Source of the DNA: CAWGYT01 sp963826795
GTDB taxonomy: Bacteria > Planctomycetota > Planctomycetia > Pirellulales > Pirellulaceae
NCBI GenBank assembly: GCA_963826795.1
Contig: CAWGYT010000008.1
Span: 124,001 to 188,000 of the forward strand
DNA length: 64,000 nt
Direction of reading: 5' to 3'
A model generated the notes under the pieces. The model made no database searches and was not told the origin of the DNA. It was given only the letters and a program-made list of their open reading frames with translations. The translations under genes were made by a program, and so were the position numbers. This document shows, piece after piece, positions 28,045-37,766 of this stretch. Each line of letters starts with the position of its first letter. The stretch's first letter is position 1.

Positions 28045-30472
28045 CTAGTGGTTGAACAAAAACTCCTTGCTGTTCACGACCGTCCACAGCACATCTTCCA
28101 ATGCTTTCCGCTTGTCCTCTTGCGAGTCGACGTAATCCGCCGCCGTCTTGCCTTCGTTGTCGGTCGGCCGGCGGGAATAGGCGGCAAGGTATATGTCTTC
28201 GATGACGGCGGGTATCGGCTGACCGTCGGCGACCAGTTTGGCGATGCGGCCCTCGTCGCTGGCCAACTTGTTTTCCAGCTCGTCGGAGTTGGCCAGCAAT
28301 AGAACCTGAGCCAGCGTCGCGCCGCTGGAGCGTTCGCATTCGCAGCCCGACACCCGCTTGGGCCGGTCAAACGTATCCAGGAAGTACGACCCGAAGCCTT
28401 CGTGCGGCAAGTCGACCGCGCGAGCGCTGTCGGCGATGTTTCCAAAGCGTGTTTTGGTACCGGTCGCCTGGTCGACGGCATCGAGCAACACTTCGGCAAT
28501 CAACCGCCGTGCGTAGAAGCGAGCGAAGTTCTGGCGATCGTCCTGATTGTGCTCGGTCGGTTCGGACGACAACTGATAGACGCGGCTGTTGACCAAAGTG
28601 CGGACGATATGCTTGACGTCGAACTTCTGCTCGACGAAGTCCTTGGCCAGCGCGTCCAGCAGTTCCGGGTTCGACGGCGGATTGCTTTCGCGCATGTCGT
28701 CGACCTCGTGCACCAGGCCGCGGCCCATGAAGTGTCCCCAGAGGCGATTGACCAGCACGCGGGCGAAGAACGGATTATCGGGCTTGGCCATCCAGTCGAC
28801 CAGCGCGTGCCGCGGATCATCCTCCGGCGTGAATTTGGCGTATTCGCCGTCCAGGTATTTGGGCTCGGGCGTCTGGCCCGTCAGCGGATTCTTCTCGCCG
28901 GTGGTAACGTTGGACGAGGCAAAGTAGGGCGGCGGCTGACCGAAACTCTTGCGGCCCAACCGCGTGAAGAATCCCGCCAAGCCAAAATAGTCTTCCTGCC
29001 CCCAACGCTCGTAAGGATGATGGTGGCAGCGAGCACATTGCAAGCGAATGCCCAGGAAGACCTGCGCGGTGTCCGCCGTGACCGAATGCAACTGGTCGTC
29101 GCGCGTCTGCCAGTACCAGTTGATGGCCGGGGCGTCCTGCCATTCGCCGGCAGCCGCTACCACGCCGCGCACGAACTCGTCATACGGCTGATTGCGGGCG
29201 ATCATCTCCCTGATCCAGTTGTGGAAGGCATAGGCCGCCTGATCGGCGCCGGCCAGCCGCGAGTTACGCAAGATCGCGCCCCAACGCATGGCAAAGTAGG
29301 CCGGGTAGTCGGGCGAATCGAGCAGCCGGTCGATCGCTGCCTCATGTTTGTCGGGGGACGGGTCTTCGAGGAACGCCCTCGCTTCGTCGGCCGTCGGCAG
29401 CCGCCCACAAAGATCAACCGTGACGCGGCGCAGGAATGTCGCGTCGTCGCAGGGCGGCGACGGCAATAGTCCCAGCTTCTTCCATTTCTCGGCGGCCAAT
29501 TGGTCGACATAGTTATGCGGCGTGAAGTCGGGAATGGCTGCCAGGGTCTCGCCATGCGGGACAATCGCGTGAAACACGGCGACCTGACCCAAATAGCGCG
29601 CCATCACCGCCGCTTCGCCGCTCTGTCCAACTGTCTGCACCAGGCCGTCCTGGTCGACCGTCGCAACCGGATCGAGGTTGCTAGAAAACTCGGCCTGCCC
29701 CGTGACATCGCGACACGAGCCGTCGCTGTACTCGGCCGTGATCGCCAACTGTTGCTGTCCGGACTTGCTCAGCACCCGCTCCGCGGGCGCAACCCGAAGC
29801 TTGACCACGTGCGGCGCCTCGGGCGATGAGGGGGGCGAGCCCAGTTCGATCCAGCGCCGGATCAGTTGATAGGCCTCGCTGTTGCGATCGAATCGGGCTC
29901 CGCCACCATGGGGTGTTTGCCCCGTGGCCTTTTTCAACAACATGCTCTGCTCGGCGGCCGCCACAAAGATGCGCCGACCGCGGCCCTGCCTGGTCAGCGA
30001 CTCGTGATCGAAAACACCGTCGAATCCAAATAGCGACAACTGAAAGCCGTTTTGTCCACCGGCCTTGCCATGGCAGCCGCCCGAGTTGCAACCGTAGCGG
30101 CTGAGAATCGGCACGATGTCCGTCGCGAAGTCAACCGCACGCCCAGTTGCCATACCCGAGACACTCACGTCGATCATTTTTTGTTGGCCGCCCAGCTGAA
30201 TGGCAATTTCCGCCACGCCATCCGCGACCGGCGTCACCTGCCCCCGCGCATTGACGATGGCCACCTCGGGCCGCGAGCTGCGAAACGCCGCCTGTCGGGT
30301 GACGTCTCGACCGTCCGCGTCCACCAGGATCTGCTGTCGGGCGAAAGCATCCGGCAACACAATCGCTTCAGGAGCGACGGACAGTTCGGCCGCGGAGTGC
30401 GGAGAAATTGCTTTCGCCGCACAGGATTGTGCAGAACAAATGCAGGACAAAAGGCCAACTGTATCGCGTCAT
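28045..30472 (-). CDS. Ig-like/cytochrome-motif protein with DUF1549 and DUF1553, possible frameshift in leader
   Basis: About 800 residues. In order: a BIG_2 Ig-like domain (DGRDVTRQAAFRSSRPEVAI), a PSCyt-type haem motif (GCNSGGCHGKAGG), a second BIG_2 (VTGQAEFSSNLDPVATVDQD), DUF1549 (FLRRVTVDLCGRLPTADEAR, with a second cysteine motif CARCHHHPYERWGQ) and DUF1553 (FFARVLVNRLWGHFMGRGLV, NSRVYQLSSEPTEHNQDD). The uninterrupted frame starts only at a TTG at 30450. An ATG at 30472 opens a good signal peptide (MTRYSWPFVLHLFCTILC) in another frame, and joining it to AAKAISPHSAAEL needs one base change near 30425. First gene of the string with DUF1501 and the PPC protein. It is presumed an envelope redox or hydrolytic protein. 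Confidence 0.8.
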
Positions 30473-30635
30473 AAACGCCTACTCGTGGCGGGGCAGGATG
30501 TTGAGGCGGGATTAGGAGTACACATCCAGGTGCCCAGATTCTAGCGTCCCGCAACCGAAACCACAATCAGATTGACCGAAACCTCGGCGGGCACATTCCT
30601 CAGGTATCACTCCACCCACGACAACATCCGTTTGG

Positions 30636-30753
30636 CGATAGTCGTTTAACGTAGCGCAGGCTAGACGATCTCGTCGTCACACGACCTAGCCTGCGGCCAC
30701 GGGTTAAACGATGAGACGCCTCGCTTCGTTCGTGGAGCGGTCAACGACTATCG
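30636..30753. repeat. nested palindromic element (three concentric inverted repeats)
   Basis: CGATAGTCG (30636-30644) pairs with CGACTATCG (30745-30753). GTTTAAC (30644-30650) pairs with GTTAAAC (30703-30709). CGCAGGCTAG (30655-30664) pairs with CTAGCCTGCG (30686-30695). All are exact. The element fills the divergent spacer between the DUF1549 gene and the DUF1501 fragment. It has no T tail. The rest of the 450-base spacer (30473-30924) shows nothing else I can identify. Confidence 0.65.
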
Positions 30754-30924
30754 GCTTCTTCACTGCCCCTACAGGAACTCATTCGTGGTGAGCAACACGA
30801 ATCGAGAAACGATTGCCTGACAACGTCCGTGGAGATCCGGGAAACTCTGTTTGGCCCTGCCGGTACGAAGCGTCGCAAATCTCAGCAAACGTCGGTATGC
30901 TACGTGCAGCACGGAGACACGAAC

Positions 30925-31122
30925 ATGCTAACCCTCTCGGATACTCGGTCTGCCCATACGTGTGAAGGATACTCGAGACGGGACTTTCTACGTGTGGGCT
31001 CGTTGGGCTTCGGCGGTCTTACGCTCGCTGGCTTATTGCACGCGCGAGCGAACGGATCGCGTTTCTTCAAGATGTGTTTATTTGCTTGGCTCGAAATCAG
31101 GATGCCTTCAATCTGCCTTTAA
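30925..31122 (+). pseudogene. N-terminal fragment of a second Tat-type DUF1501 gene
   Basis: ATG 30925 opens a leader nearly identical in style to that of the intact DUF1501 protein: GYSRRDFLRVGSLGFGGLTL, then LAGLLHARANG. After about 50 residues the similarity ends and the frame stops at 31122. The catalytic body is missing, and the following sequence belongs to a different protein, so this is a deletion junction. Confidence 0.7.
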
Positions 31123-31193
31123 ACCTGGCGAGAGTGACAAGCGCGTTTTGGAGTTCTTCGTGACGCTGCCGTAGGTATTCATGCTTCAGCCGA

Positions 31194-33506
31194 GTGAGGA
31201 GACGTCCGTCGCCGCACGACGACAACTCCAAATACCGCCTTGTCGATGCGGATCTGAAAGTCGTTCAGATCGATTCCTCCCCAACGGAATCATTCCTGTC
31301 GATCCGAGCCGATGCGATGGGGCGGGTGTTCGTCGGAGGACGGGAAGCTGTCTTCGTTTACGAACCGACGGACGACGGCGGATACGGTCCGCGCCAAGAA
31401 CTGTACCGCTTTCCGAATCACTCTTGGGTCTACGACATCGAAATACGTCCCCGGTCGGTTGCGGCACGTCACTGCCCACGCGATTCCGCAGCAACCTGCT
31501 CGTCGCTCGTTGGGGCATTCGATCCATCACGCGCACGATGACACCGACGATCATCCCTACGACGCAGTCGACCTGACGACCCTGGATGCAACGACGCTGT
31601 TCGACGAACTTGCGAGCGCGTCCTCCTGGCGCGCCCGGTGCGCTCATAACGAGATTTTGCGGCGAGGTCCTGAAGTGTCAAAACACGCCGCCCCGGGCTT
31701 GATTCTCGACGGCCCGGTGGGGATGCCCCAAGCCGGTCGCTTCCTCTGGCTTGCCGCGGCAACGGCGGCCCAGGGCCTGGGAAACGAACGTTCCTCAACC
31801 ATCGAGATGCTTGAAACCGTGCCCAAGGGTGAGGATGCCGAGTTGGCAGTTCAGGCTGTTCGTGCGACGGCCGAGTATTTCGCGGATGACGACCGAGCGG
31901 GAACGATCTTCGACCGCGCGCTTGCGCACCAGGATCCGCGTGTACAACTGGCCGGAGTCATCGGGCTGTTCAAGCTGGATCGGCCGCTGCCAGAGGCCGT
32001 TGCCGTAGGGCCCGCGCGGTCTGAGGACACGTATCTCCGGCAGGCGGCGACCATGCTACTGGCGCGAAAGGCAACGGCGGAAAGCCTGGAATCGCTCTGC
32101 GAATCCACGGACCCACGCACTCGACTCGCCGGCGTGCTGAGCCGTCGGTTTCCGGCTGACGCTTCCCGACGCCGCGGCGCCTCTCGATGACAAGCTGCCG
32201 TTGCAGCCGTGGCCGAATGACGACCCGTATATCGTCCAATACGCCACCGAGACCATCGACCTGCGACAGGTCGGTCGGCTCGGAGTATTTACACTCGCCG
32301 AACACTGGAACGCCGGTGCGCGGTCGGTCGAACAGGAGGCGCTGTTCGCTATGTTGAGCTCGCGATTGGAAGACCCGGTCGCGGCGGTGAGGCTGCAAGC
32401 AGCTCACTTCCTGTCCCTGCTGAACGATCGGCGAACGGAGCAGCGGATCGCACGAAGTGAGGAAACAAACCCAGCGGGAGCGACTGGTTCGCTCACCCAG
32501 CGATCGGATCGGCGAGGTTTGGGTCGTGGGACCACTTGATGACGAACAACAAGGCTTTGAGCACGTGCATGCCGTGGAGCAAGGCCCGGTGGACCTCGCG
32601 GCGGCATATGCATCGCAAGCACAGCCGTCACGCTGGGAAAGGCTTCGCTCGGGGTCCATGTTCAACTTTCGCGAGCATTACGGCGACACGGCGGGCAAGT
32701 CCGTCTACGCTTATTTTCGTCTGGAGAGTCCAAGACAGCAGCAGGCCATGCTGTTGCCCGGATCCGACGATGGCATTCGCATCTGGCACAACGGCACACT
32801 CGTTTTCAGCAACGACGTTCAGCGGGGTGGGTTACCGCTACAAGATGTTGTGTTTCTCGATCTTCAAACAGGTGGCAACGACATACTGATTCGAGTCCGC
32901 AACATCGCCGACGAACACAATTTGTATCTGCACTACCGATCGTTGGAGGGCTCCGTCAAATGGTCCCTTCCCGAACGGCTGGATGATGCCGGGTTGGCCG
33001 AGCGGCTAAACGCAGCGGCGGAGGCTGCGGACGCCGCCGACACAGTCCCTCCAGAATTGCTCAATGTCGACTGGAAGCTGGTCGCTGGCGACGGCGACGC
33101 CGAGCGTGGCCGAAAACTGTTCGCTGCCAATGGCATCGGCTGCGCGAAGTGCCACAGCGCGAGCAGCGACGAGGCCGTGCAGGGTGGGCCCAGCCTGGCT
33201 GGCGCTCGCAAACGCTTCACCGTTCCCTACCTCATTGAGTCGATTCTGTTACCCAACCGGCAAGTGTCGCCGCTGTTTAAGGCTACGACGATTGTCACCG
33301 CGGATGGCAAAGTGCATGACGGATTGGTGCTAAATGAAACCGGCGAAAAGCTGGAGTTACTCTCGCGCCAGGCCGAGCGAATCGAATTCAACAAGTCGTC
33401 CATCGAGCAGCGCACACTCCAGGACATCTCACCGATGCCCGCGGGACTGGTTCGGAAGCCGGACGAGTTGCGAGATATCTTGGCGTTTTTGCGTCAGCTG
33501 GACTGA
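31194..33506 (+). pseudogene. PVC-type haem-binding HEAT/cytochrome c protein, broken in several frames
   Basis: Pieces of one large planctomycete membrane-bound dehydrogenase-like protein lie in order but in four frame segments. About 31215-31440 holds a beta-propeller piece (RADAMGRVFVGGREAVFVYE, FPNHSWVYDIEIR). About 31480-32165 and 32201-32460 hold HEAT-like helices (SRLEDPVAAVRLQAAHFLS). 32470-33506 holds a lectin-like domain and a C-terminal cytochrome c module (GRKLFAANGIGCAKCHSASS) ending in the family tail DELRDILAFLRQLD. The 5' end and much of the middle are gone. The CxxCH site survives. It follows the DUF1501 fragment and is certainly non-functional as it stands. Confidence 0.75.
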
Positions 33507-33704
33507 GCCGCCAGTGGCCGACAACAGTCCGCGGTCAGTCAGATCGCCGCAGTGAACGATCGTGCGGCCAACACGAACGCAACGCACACAAGCGGGAACT
33601 TGGTCGTACAATGGCCAACGGACCGCCGCACGGATGACAATTAGTCCGCCGGCTGACCGAGTTGCGGCAGGCGTGAGCGGAGATTAGCGAGGAAAGAGCA
33701 AACG

Positions 33705-34712
33705 ATGGCTATTCGAATCGCCACAGTGCAAGACGTCCGCGAGGCCGAAGGCGTTGTCCACGAGCACGTTTCTCCGGCTCCACTGATTCGTTCGTATCCG
33801 CTGGAGAAAAAGCTTGGGCTTCCTGGTAGCCGACGAGTATGGCTGAAGGACTATGGCGGGACTCCCGTCGCCTCATTCAAACTGGTCGGAGCCCTGAATT
33901 GGATGTCGAACCACCTGGCACGCCTCGGTAACTCCCCCGTTGTCGCTCACTCTTCCGGGGACTTTGCGGCAAGGATATCGTTTGCGGGTATGCGGCTTAA
34001 AAAACGAGTCGTGATTGTCATGCCGGACACAGCGGCACGTGTGAAGTTCGACTTGACGCGTGCTTTCGGCGCGGAGATCCGAACATACGACATCTCTAGA
34101 GACCACGAGACGGGAGAACGGGAGCGGCTGACCCGCGAGATCGCCGCGGATGAAGGAGGCATCCAAGCCTCGCCGTACGACGACGCCGATGTGATTGCTG
34201 GGAACGGCGTGGGTGGTCGTGAGATCGTCAACCAGCTGCGAGGTCTGAGCCGCGGCGTCTCGCAGTTTTTCTGCCAAGTAAGTGGGGGCGGACTTATGGC
34301 CGGCCATGCCTTGGCGATCGCCCACGATTTTCCACAGGCAAGGATTATTGGCGTGGAGCCGCAAGGCGCTGATGATTTTCGCCAATCACTTGATGCCGGC
34401 CGCCGCGTGCGAGTCGAGCGGCCGACCAGTATTTGCGACGGCTTGCTCTCTTACGATGTCGGTGAACACAACTGGCCGATCTTGCAGCAGCATGTTGCGC
34501 AGGCCGTCTCCGTGCCGGATTCAGCCACGCGGCAGGCCATGAAATGGCTGTATGAGATGCACGGGTTACGGACCGAACCATCGGGAGCGATCACTACGGC
34601 GGCGCTGCTGACTGGTAAAGTTAGGCTGGACGGTGAAGGCGATGTCGTCATCATCCTCAGCGGACGCAACGTCGACGAAGAGCCGTTCCGGGACTGGATT
34701 GCCGCTACGTAA
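33705..34712 (+). CDS. PLP-dependent threonine/serine dehydratase-family enzyme
   Basis: A 335-residue fold-type II PLP enzyme. The PLP lysine motif is ASFKLVGALNWM (Lys about 59), the phosphate-binding glycine loop is VSGGGLMAGHALAI (about 196-209), and GVGGREIVNQL and a C-terminal IILSGRNVD block fit the family. These enzymes deaminate serine or threonine or racemise related amino acids. The usual SSGNHAQ substrate loop reads SSGDFAARIS here, which argues for a different substrate. Start ATG 33705 follows GAGGAAAGAG. It is a lone gene with no pathway neighbours. Confidence 0.82.
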   Translation: MAIRIATVQDVREAEGVVHEHVSPAPLIRSYPLEKKLGLPGSRRVWLKDYGGTPVASFKLVGALNWMSNHLARLGNSPVVAHSSGDFAARISFAGMRLKKRVVIVMPDTAARVKFDLTRAFGAEIRTYDISRDHETGERERLTREIAADEGGIQASPYDDADVIAGNGVGGREIVNQLRGLSRGVSQFFCQVSGGGLMAGHALAIAHDFPQARIIGVEPQGADDFRQSLDAGRRVRVERPTSICDGLLSYDVGEHNWPILQQHVAQAVSVPDSATRQAMKWLYEMHGLRTEPSGAITTAALLTGKVRLDGEGDVVIILSGRNVDEEPFRDWIAAT

Positions 34713-35549
34713 ACGCGATGAGTGCTGTCGCAAATGAATGTAGATTGTGAGCACGGTCGTTAAGAGCAACTATTTGTTCGTCATTTGTTCTCAGACTTCG
34801 CGGCCTTCAGGCAACGAACGTAGCCGTCGGGGACCGGCACCAGAATCTGGGCGTTGCCATCCCGTGAGGTCAAAAAGACGGGCGAGACTTGTCGCGCGCC
34901 GTTTGGCGCGAAAGCTCGACTGCCGCCTCGAAAATGGGGCGACGAAGTGTGGCTTGATGTTTTTCTTTGGCGCCGTGTTCAGAAATCTGAATGCCACACG
35001 GTGGGGTTTCCCGAACGTGTGCTCACCGCTCGGTTACAGGGCACAGCGACCGCAGTTTAGGATGTTTCTGTCATTGGCCCAGCGTTCCGCATCCTGAACG
35101 GTTCACAGTGACGTCGGAAGTCGGCGCAACTGCACGTCGTTCGCATCGGCCGACGCAACATGCCGTAGCGAGCAGTTGGGGTGATGCGAGTTTTTTCTTG
35201 GCGCTGACTTCTGCCTAAATCCCCCCAAGTTTTCGCTTGGTAGCGTCGGCCGGGCGGGCCTAAGCGGTTTGCGCAACCTGCTTTCGTGACTCAGGACGGA
35301 TACTCATGAGGTCGCAACCGTGCTTTGTTCGTGACCAATGTCGTCCTTGTGCACGTAGGCGGCCAGTCGCCAGCCACCAGACGTCGCCAAACGCCATCAG
35401 TGTGACTACACTTTTCGCTGCCCCGGACTGCAGTCGGTGGGTTTCACCGCTGCGGCGAACGAGAGTTCCTTGCTGCGGGCGGTTGATGCATCCGCTGCGA
35501 GTTTGATTGGTGGCGAAATGCCATCGGTGGATCGACCTGAGAGTTTGAT
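34713..35549. other. spacer with dispersed repeat copy E
   Basis: More than 800 bases with no supported gene. About 35085-35160 is a diverged member of the dispersed family (GCGTTCCGCATCCTGAACGG and then GCATCGGCCGACGC at 35143-35156). Its nearest relative is 36561-36640, which shares GCATCCTGAACGGT and GCGCAACTGC. The remainder is unassigned. Confidence 0.4.
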
Positions 35550-35645
35550 AGTCGCGCAGCGACGGCATGTGATAGCCTGGGACGCCAGTCCCAGGTGGTC
35601 TGGGACGCTGGCCCGAGGGAGTCGCGCAGCGACGGCAGGAGGTCC
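35550..35645 (+). repeat. REP pair upstream of RAYT gene
   Basis: Two related palindromic units. The first (35550-35595) contains GTCGCGCAGCGACGGCATGT, GATAGCCTGGGA and a GGGACGCCAGTCCCAGG hairpin. The second (35619-35645) contains GAGTCGCGCAGCGACGGCAG and GAGGTCC. Both have inverted partners after the gene (36165-36210 and 36116-36141), in nested order. The AGGAGGT within the second unit is also the ribosome-binding site of the transposase gene. Confidence 0.8.
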
Positions 35646-35647
35646 GC

Positions 35648-36112
35648 ATGTCAACTCATCACGGAATTCTGGTGCACGTTGTTTTCTGGACGAAGTATCG
35701 AGTGCCCGTGCTTGACGACAGCTGGCGAGATGACCTGTTGGGGTACATCGGAGGCAGCGTGAAAGATCACCAGGCCCTACTGCTCAAGGCTGGCGGAATC
35801 GAGGACCACATTCACCTCCTGATGAAACTACATCCACGGTTCGCGATTTCGTCCACGCTGCAGCTGCTCAAAGCGAATTCATCTCGCTGGATCAACGAGC
35901 AGCGCAAAACGCCGTCTCGATTTCAGTGGCAGCGCGGGTATGGAGTGTTCTCGGTCAGCCAGTCGAGGGTCCCGGCGGTAACCAATTATATTGCGAATCA
36001 ACGGGAACATCACAAGCAGCGGGGATTCGAGCAGGAATACGTTCAGCTGCTTCGTCTCCATGAAATTGAATTCGACGAGCGATATGTGTTTGAAATGGAG
36101 TTGATGGAGTAG
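35648..36112 (+). CDS. REP-associated tyrosine transposase (RAYT, IS200-like Y1)
   Basis: A 154-residue Y1 HUH nuclease. The HUH motif is EDHIHLLMKL (about 56-65), the catalytic Tyr lies in VTNYIANQREHH (about 113-124), and the protein starts HGILVHVVFWTKYRVP, typical of the IS200 clan. Length and flanks point to the domesticated RAYT group, which cuts and moves or maintains REP sequences rather than acting as a full insertion sequence. Flanking REPs occur in inverted pairs on both sides. ATG 35648 is preceded by AGGAGGTCCGC. The frame is intact. Confidence 0.88.
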   Translation: MSTHHGILVHVVFWTKYRVPVLDDSWRDDLLGYIGGSVKDHQALLLKAGGIEDHIHLLMKLHPRFAISSTLQLLKANSSRWINEQRKTPSRFQWQRGYGVFSVSQSRVPAVTNYIANQREHHKQRGFEQEYVQLLRLHEIEFDERYVFEMELME

Positions 36113-36115
36113 CCG

Positions 36116-36210
36116 GGCCTCCTGTCGTCGCTCCGCGACTCGTTGCCCAGCGTAGGGCTTTCGACCTGGGACTTACGTCCCAGGCTATCGCATACCGTCG
36201 CTTCGCGACT
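36116..36210 (-). repeat. REP pair downstream of RAYT gene (inverted relative to upstream pair)
   Basis: 36116-36141 is the inverted partner of 35619-35645, and 36165-36210 is the inverted partner of 35550-35595. The GGGACxxxxGTCCC hairpin is retained with compensating arms and a different loop. The first unit starts three bases after the RAYT stop. Confidence 0.8.
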
Positions 36211-36808
36211 GATCCATGCCTGCCCTCCCACCCTCGCTAGCATCGACCGAACGCACTAAGCCAGAACGTCAACTGCCAGCGGTTGGACAATCCGCTGTTC
36301 CGAACGGCCTGCCCAAAATGAAGGAGGTCAGAAAGACCTCCGCAGTTGGAGGATCACTTTGACGACACCATCGCCCTTGGCCATCTCAGCCCCGACCTGC
36401 CGGTCACGAAGTGCGTAATGTGGGCGTGTCCTGAGCGTGAGCGGTTGCCAGCTGCGGGCAGTCATCGACAACACCGCCAACGTTTTTGATTTCTCCAGTC
36501 ACTGCGAACGTGAGGCAGAGTGAACCAAGATACGCACCCATTTTTTTTCGGTGGCACCGGCGTTCAGCATCCTGAACGGTCCGGTAAAGACGCCGTCAAT
36601 TGCGCAACTGCCGTCCGCCGCATCGGCAGACGCCAATTCTCGCCGCGTCCTGGACTGCCGCTCATGCCTGAAGCGACGAACCATGGATACCTGACAGTCG
36701 GTACAACATTGCTGCTCAGGATAATCTGTTTCTTAGCACACTGTTTTTGATCGAGCCGGAATCTTGGGCGCGAAGTTGCACCTCCTGAGCGGAATGCGAA
36801 GAAGTCAC
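36211..36808. other. spacer with hairpin and dispersed repeat copy F
   Basis: No gene supported. A perfect GGAGGTC/GACCTCC hairpin with loop AGAAA is at 36323-36341. A 24-base sequence at 36412-36435 is the exact reverse complement of 19099-19122. Dispersed-repeat copy F lies at 36561-36640, with its core diverged to GCATCGGCAGACGC. Confidence 0.4.
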
Positions 36809-37637
36809 TCAAACGACTTTTCCGATATGCCAATTGCTGATTGGCGTAACCGATGCACCGACCAGCTTGATTGCACTCCGCATCGCACTTGCTGTCTCGG
36901 CGCATGCGGCGTCGTCATCCATCTGGTCAACGGTACAGTTGAATGGTTCGGCGCGAATGGGACCGTCATAGCCGATCTCCACGAGCGATTCCAGGAATCC
37001 CTTGAGATCGGTGCCCGCTTCAGCGATTAGTTCTTTGGTCTCCGCCATGGAGTGGACGAAGCTGTGGCGGCGTGAAGCCCACATTGTCTTTGGACCGAGG
37101 TACTTCCGCCCCAGCCGGAGACGGTGGTCCGCCAGGATCTTTGCACAAGCTCGGACACGGGTGGCTGTCCGGCGGAAGTTAGCCAGATAGGTGAGCTGTG
37201 AACTTGACGACGCGATCGCCGTCCCCATACTCTTCGCTCCGGACTTCTGTAGCGCGGCAGCCAAACGAGGCAGTTGCGTAAGTCCCTCTTCGAACCTCTC
37301 CGTCGTCGCCACCCAAGGAAACCGGCAGGCCGGCCGCTCCCCAGACAAGCTGTTTGTCTCTCATGTCTTCGAGGAGCCGTGCCCTCAAGTCGTCCGACAG
37401 TTCAGCCAAGAAACTAGCATCCGGAACGACGGCATCGAAACCATGCTTGTGAGCCAAGCGAATGGCTTTCATCTGGTCCGCCTGAATCCCGATGGAGTGG
37501 CAGCGCAACGACATGATGAATTTGGCTCGGCGGTCGGACTGGCCGAATGCGAACCGGCGAGTCGCGTCCACACTCAACAGAGTGGCCAACGAGAATACAC
37601 TCTGCTGAAGTACGGCGCGACGCGTGACGTCTCTCAT
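36809..37637 (-). pseudogene. Tat-type sugar phosphate isomerase/epimerase, frameshifted and internally deleted
   Basis: The N-terminal part (start 37637) has a leader with RRAVLQQSVFSLATLLS and a TIM-barrel opening (FIMSLRCHSIGIQADQMKAI, HGFDAVVPDASFLAELSDDL). A one-base shift near 37295-37310 moves the frame into RFEEGLTQLPRLAAALQKSG and LANFRRTATRVRACAKILAD, then RRHSFVHSMAETKELIAEAG. There the barrel jumps directly to DLKGFLESLVEIGYDGPIRA, skipping roughly 50 residues that carry metal ligands in the xylose-isomerase-like (AP_endonuc_2) family. Both lesions make it inactive. Confidence 0.7.
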
Positions 37638-37766
37638 AGCGAGTTTCCCTGCGAGAAGATCCGTGGATGGGTCAGCCACTGGTGAAGCATTTTGTCATTG
37701 TTGCGTCGATTTTCGAGTAAGCGCGAAATCGTCCCGTCCGTGCACGCACGGAAGGGTCAAACTCGA

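Noticed and set aside
30450..30472. TTG 30450 as a genuine start of the DUF1549/DUF1553 protein
   Set aside because: It gives no signal peptide, whereas ATG 30472 in the neighbouring frame gives a clear one; a leader frameshift is the better reading.
35550..36210. CRISPR-like repeated units around 35.5-36.2 kb
   Set aside because: The units are mirrored pairs around a RAYT gene, not evenly spaced direct repeats with spacers.
37738..37753. Hairpin after the DUF1501 gene as a Rho-independent terminator
   Set aside because: The stem is good, but no T run follows on the minus strand.
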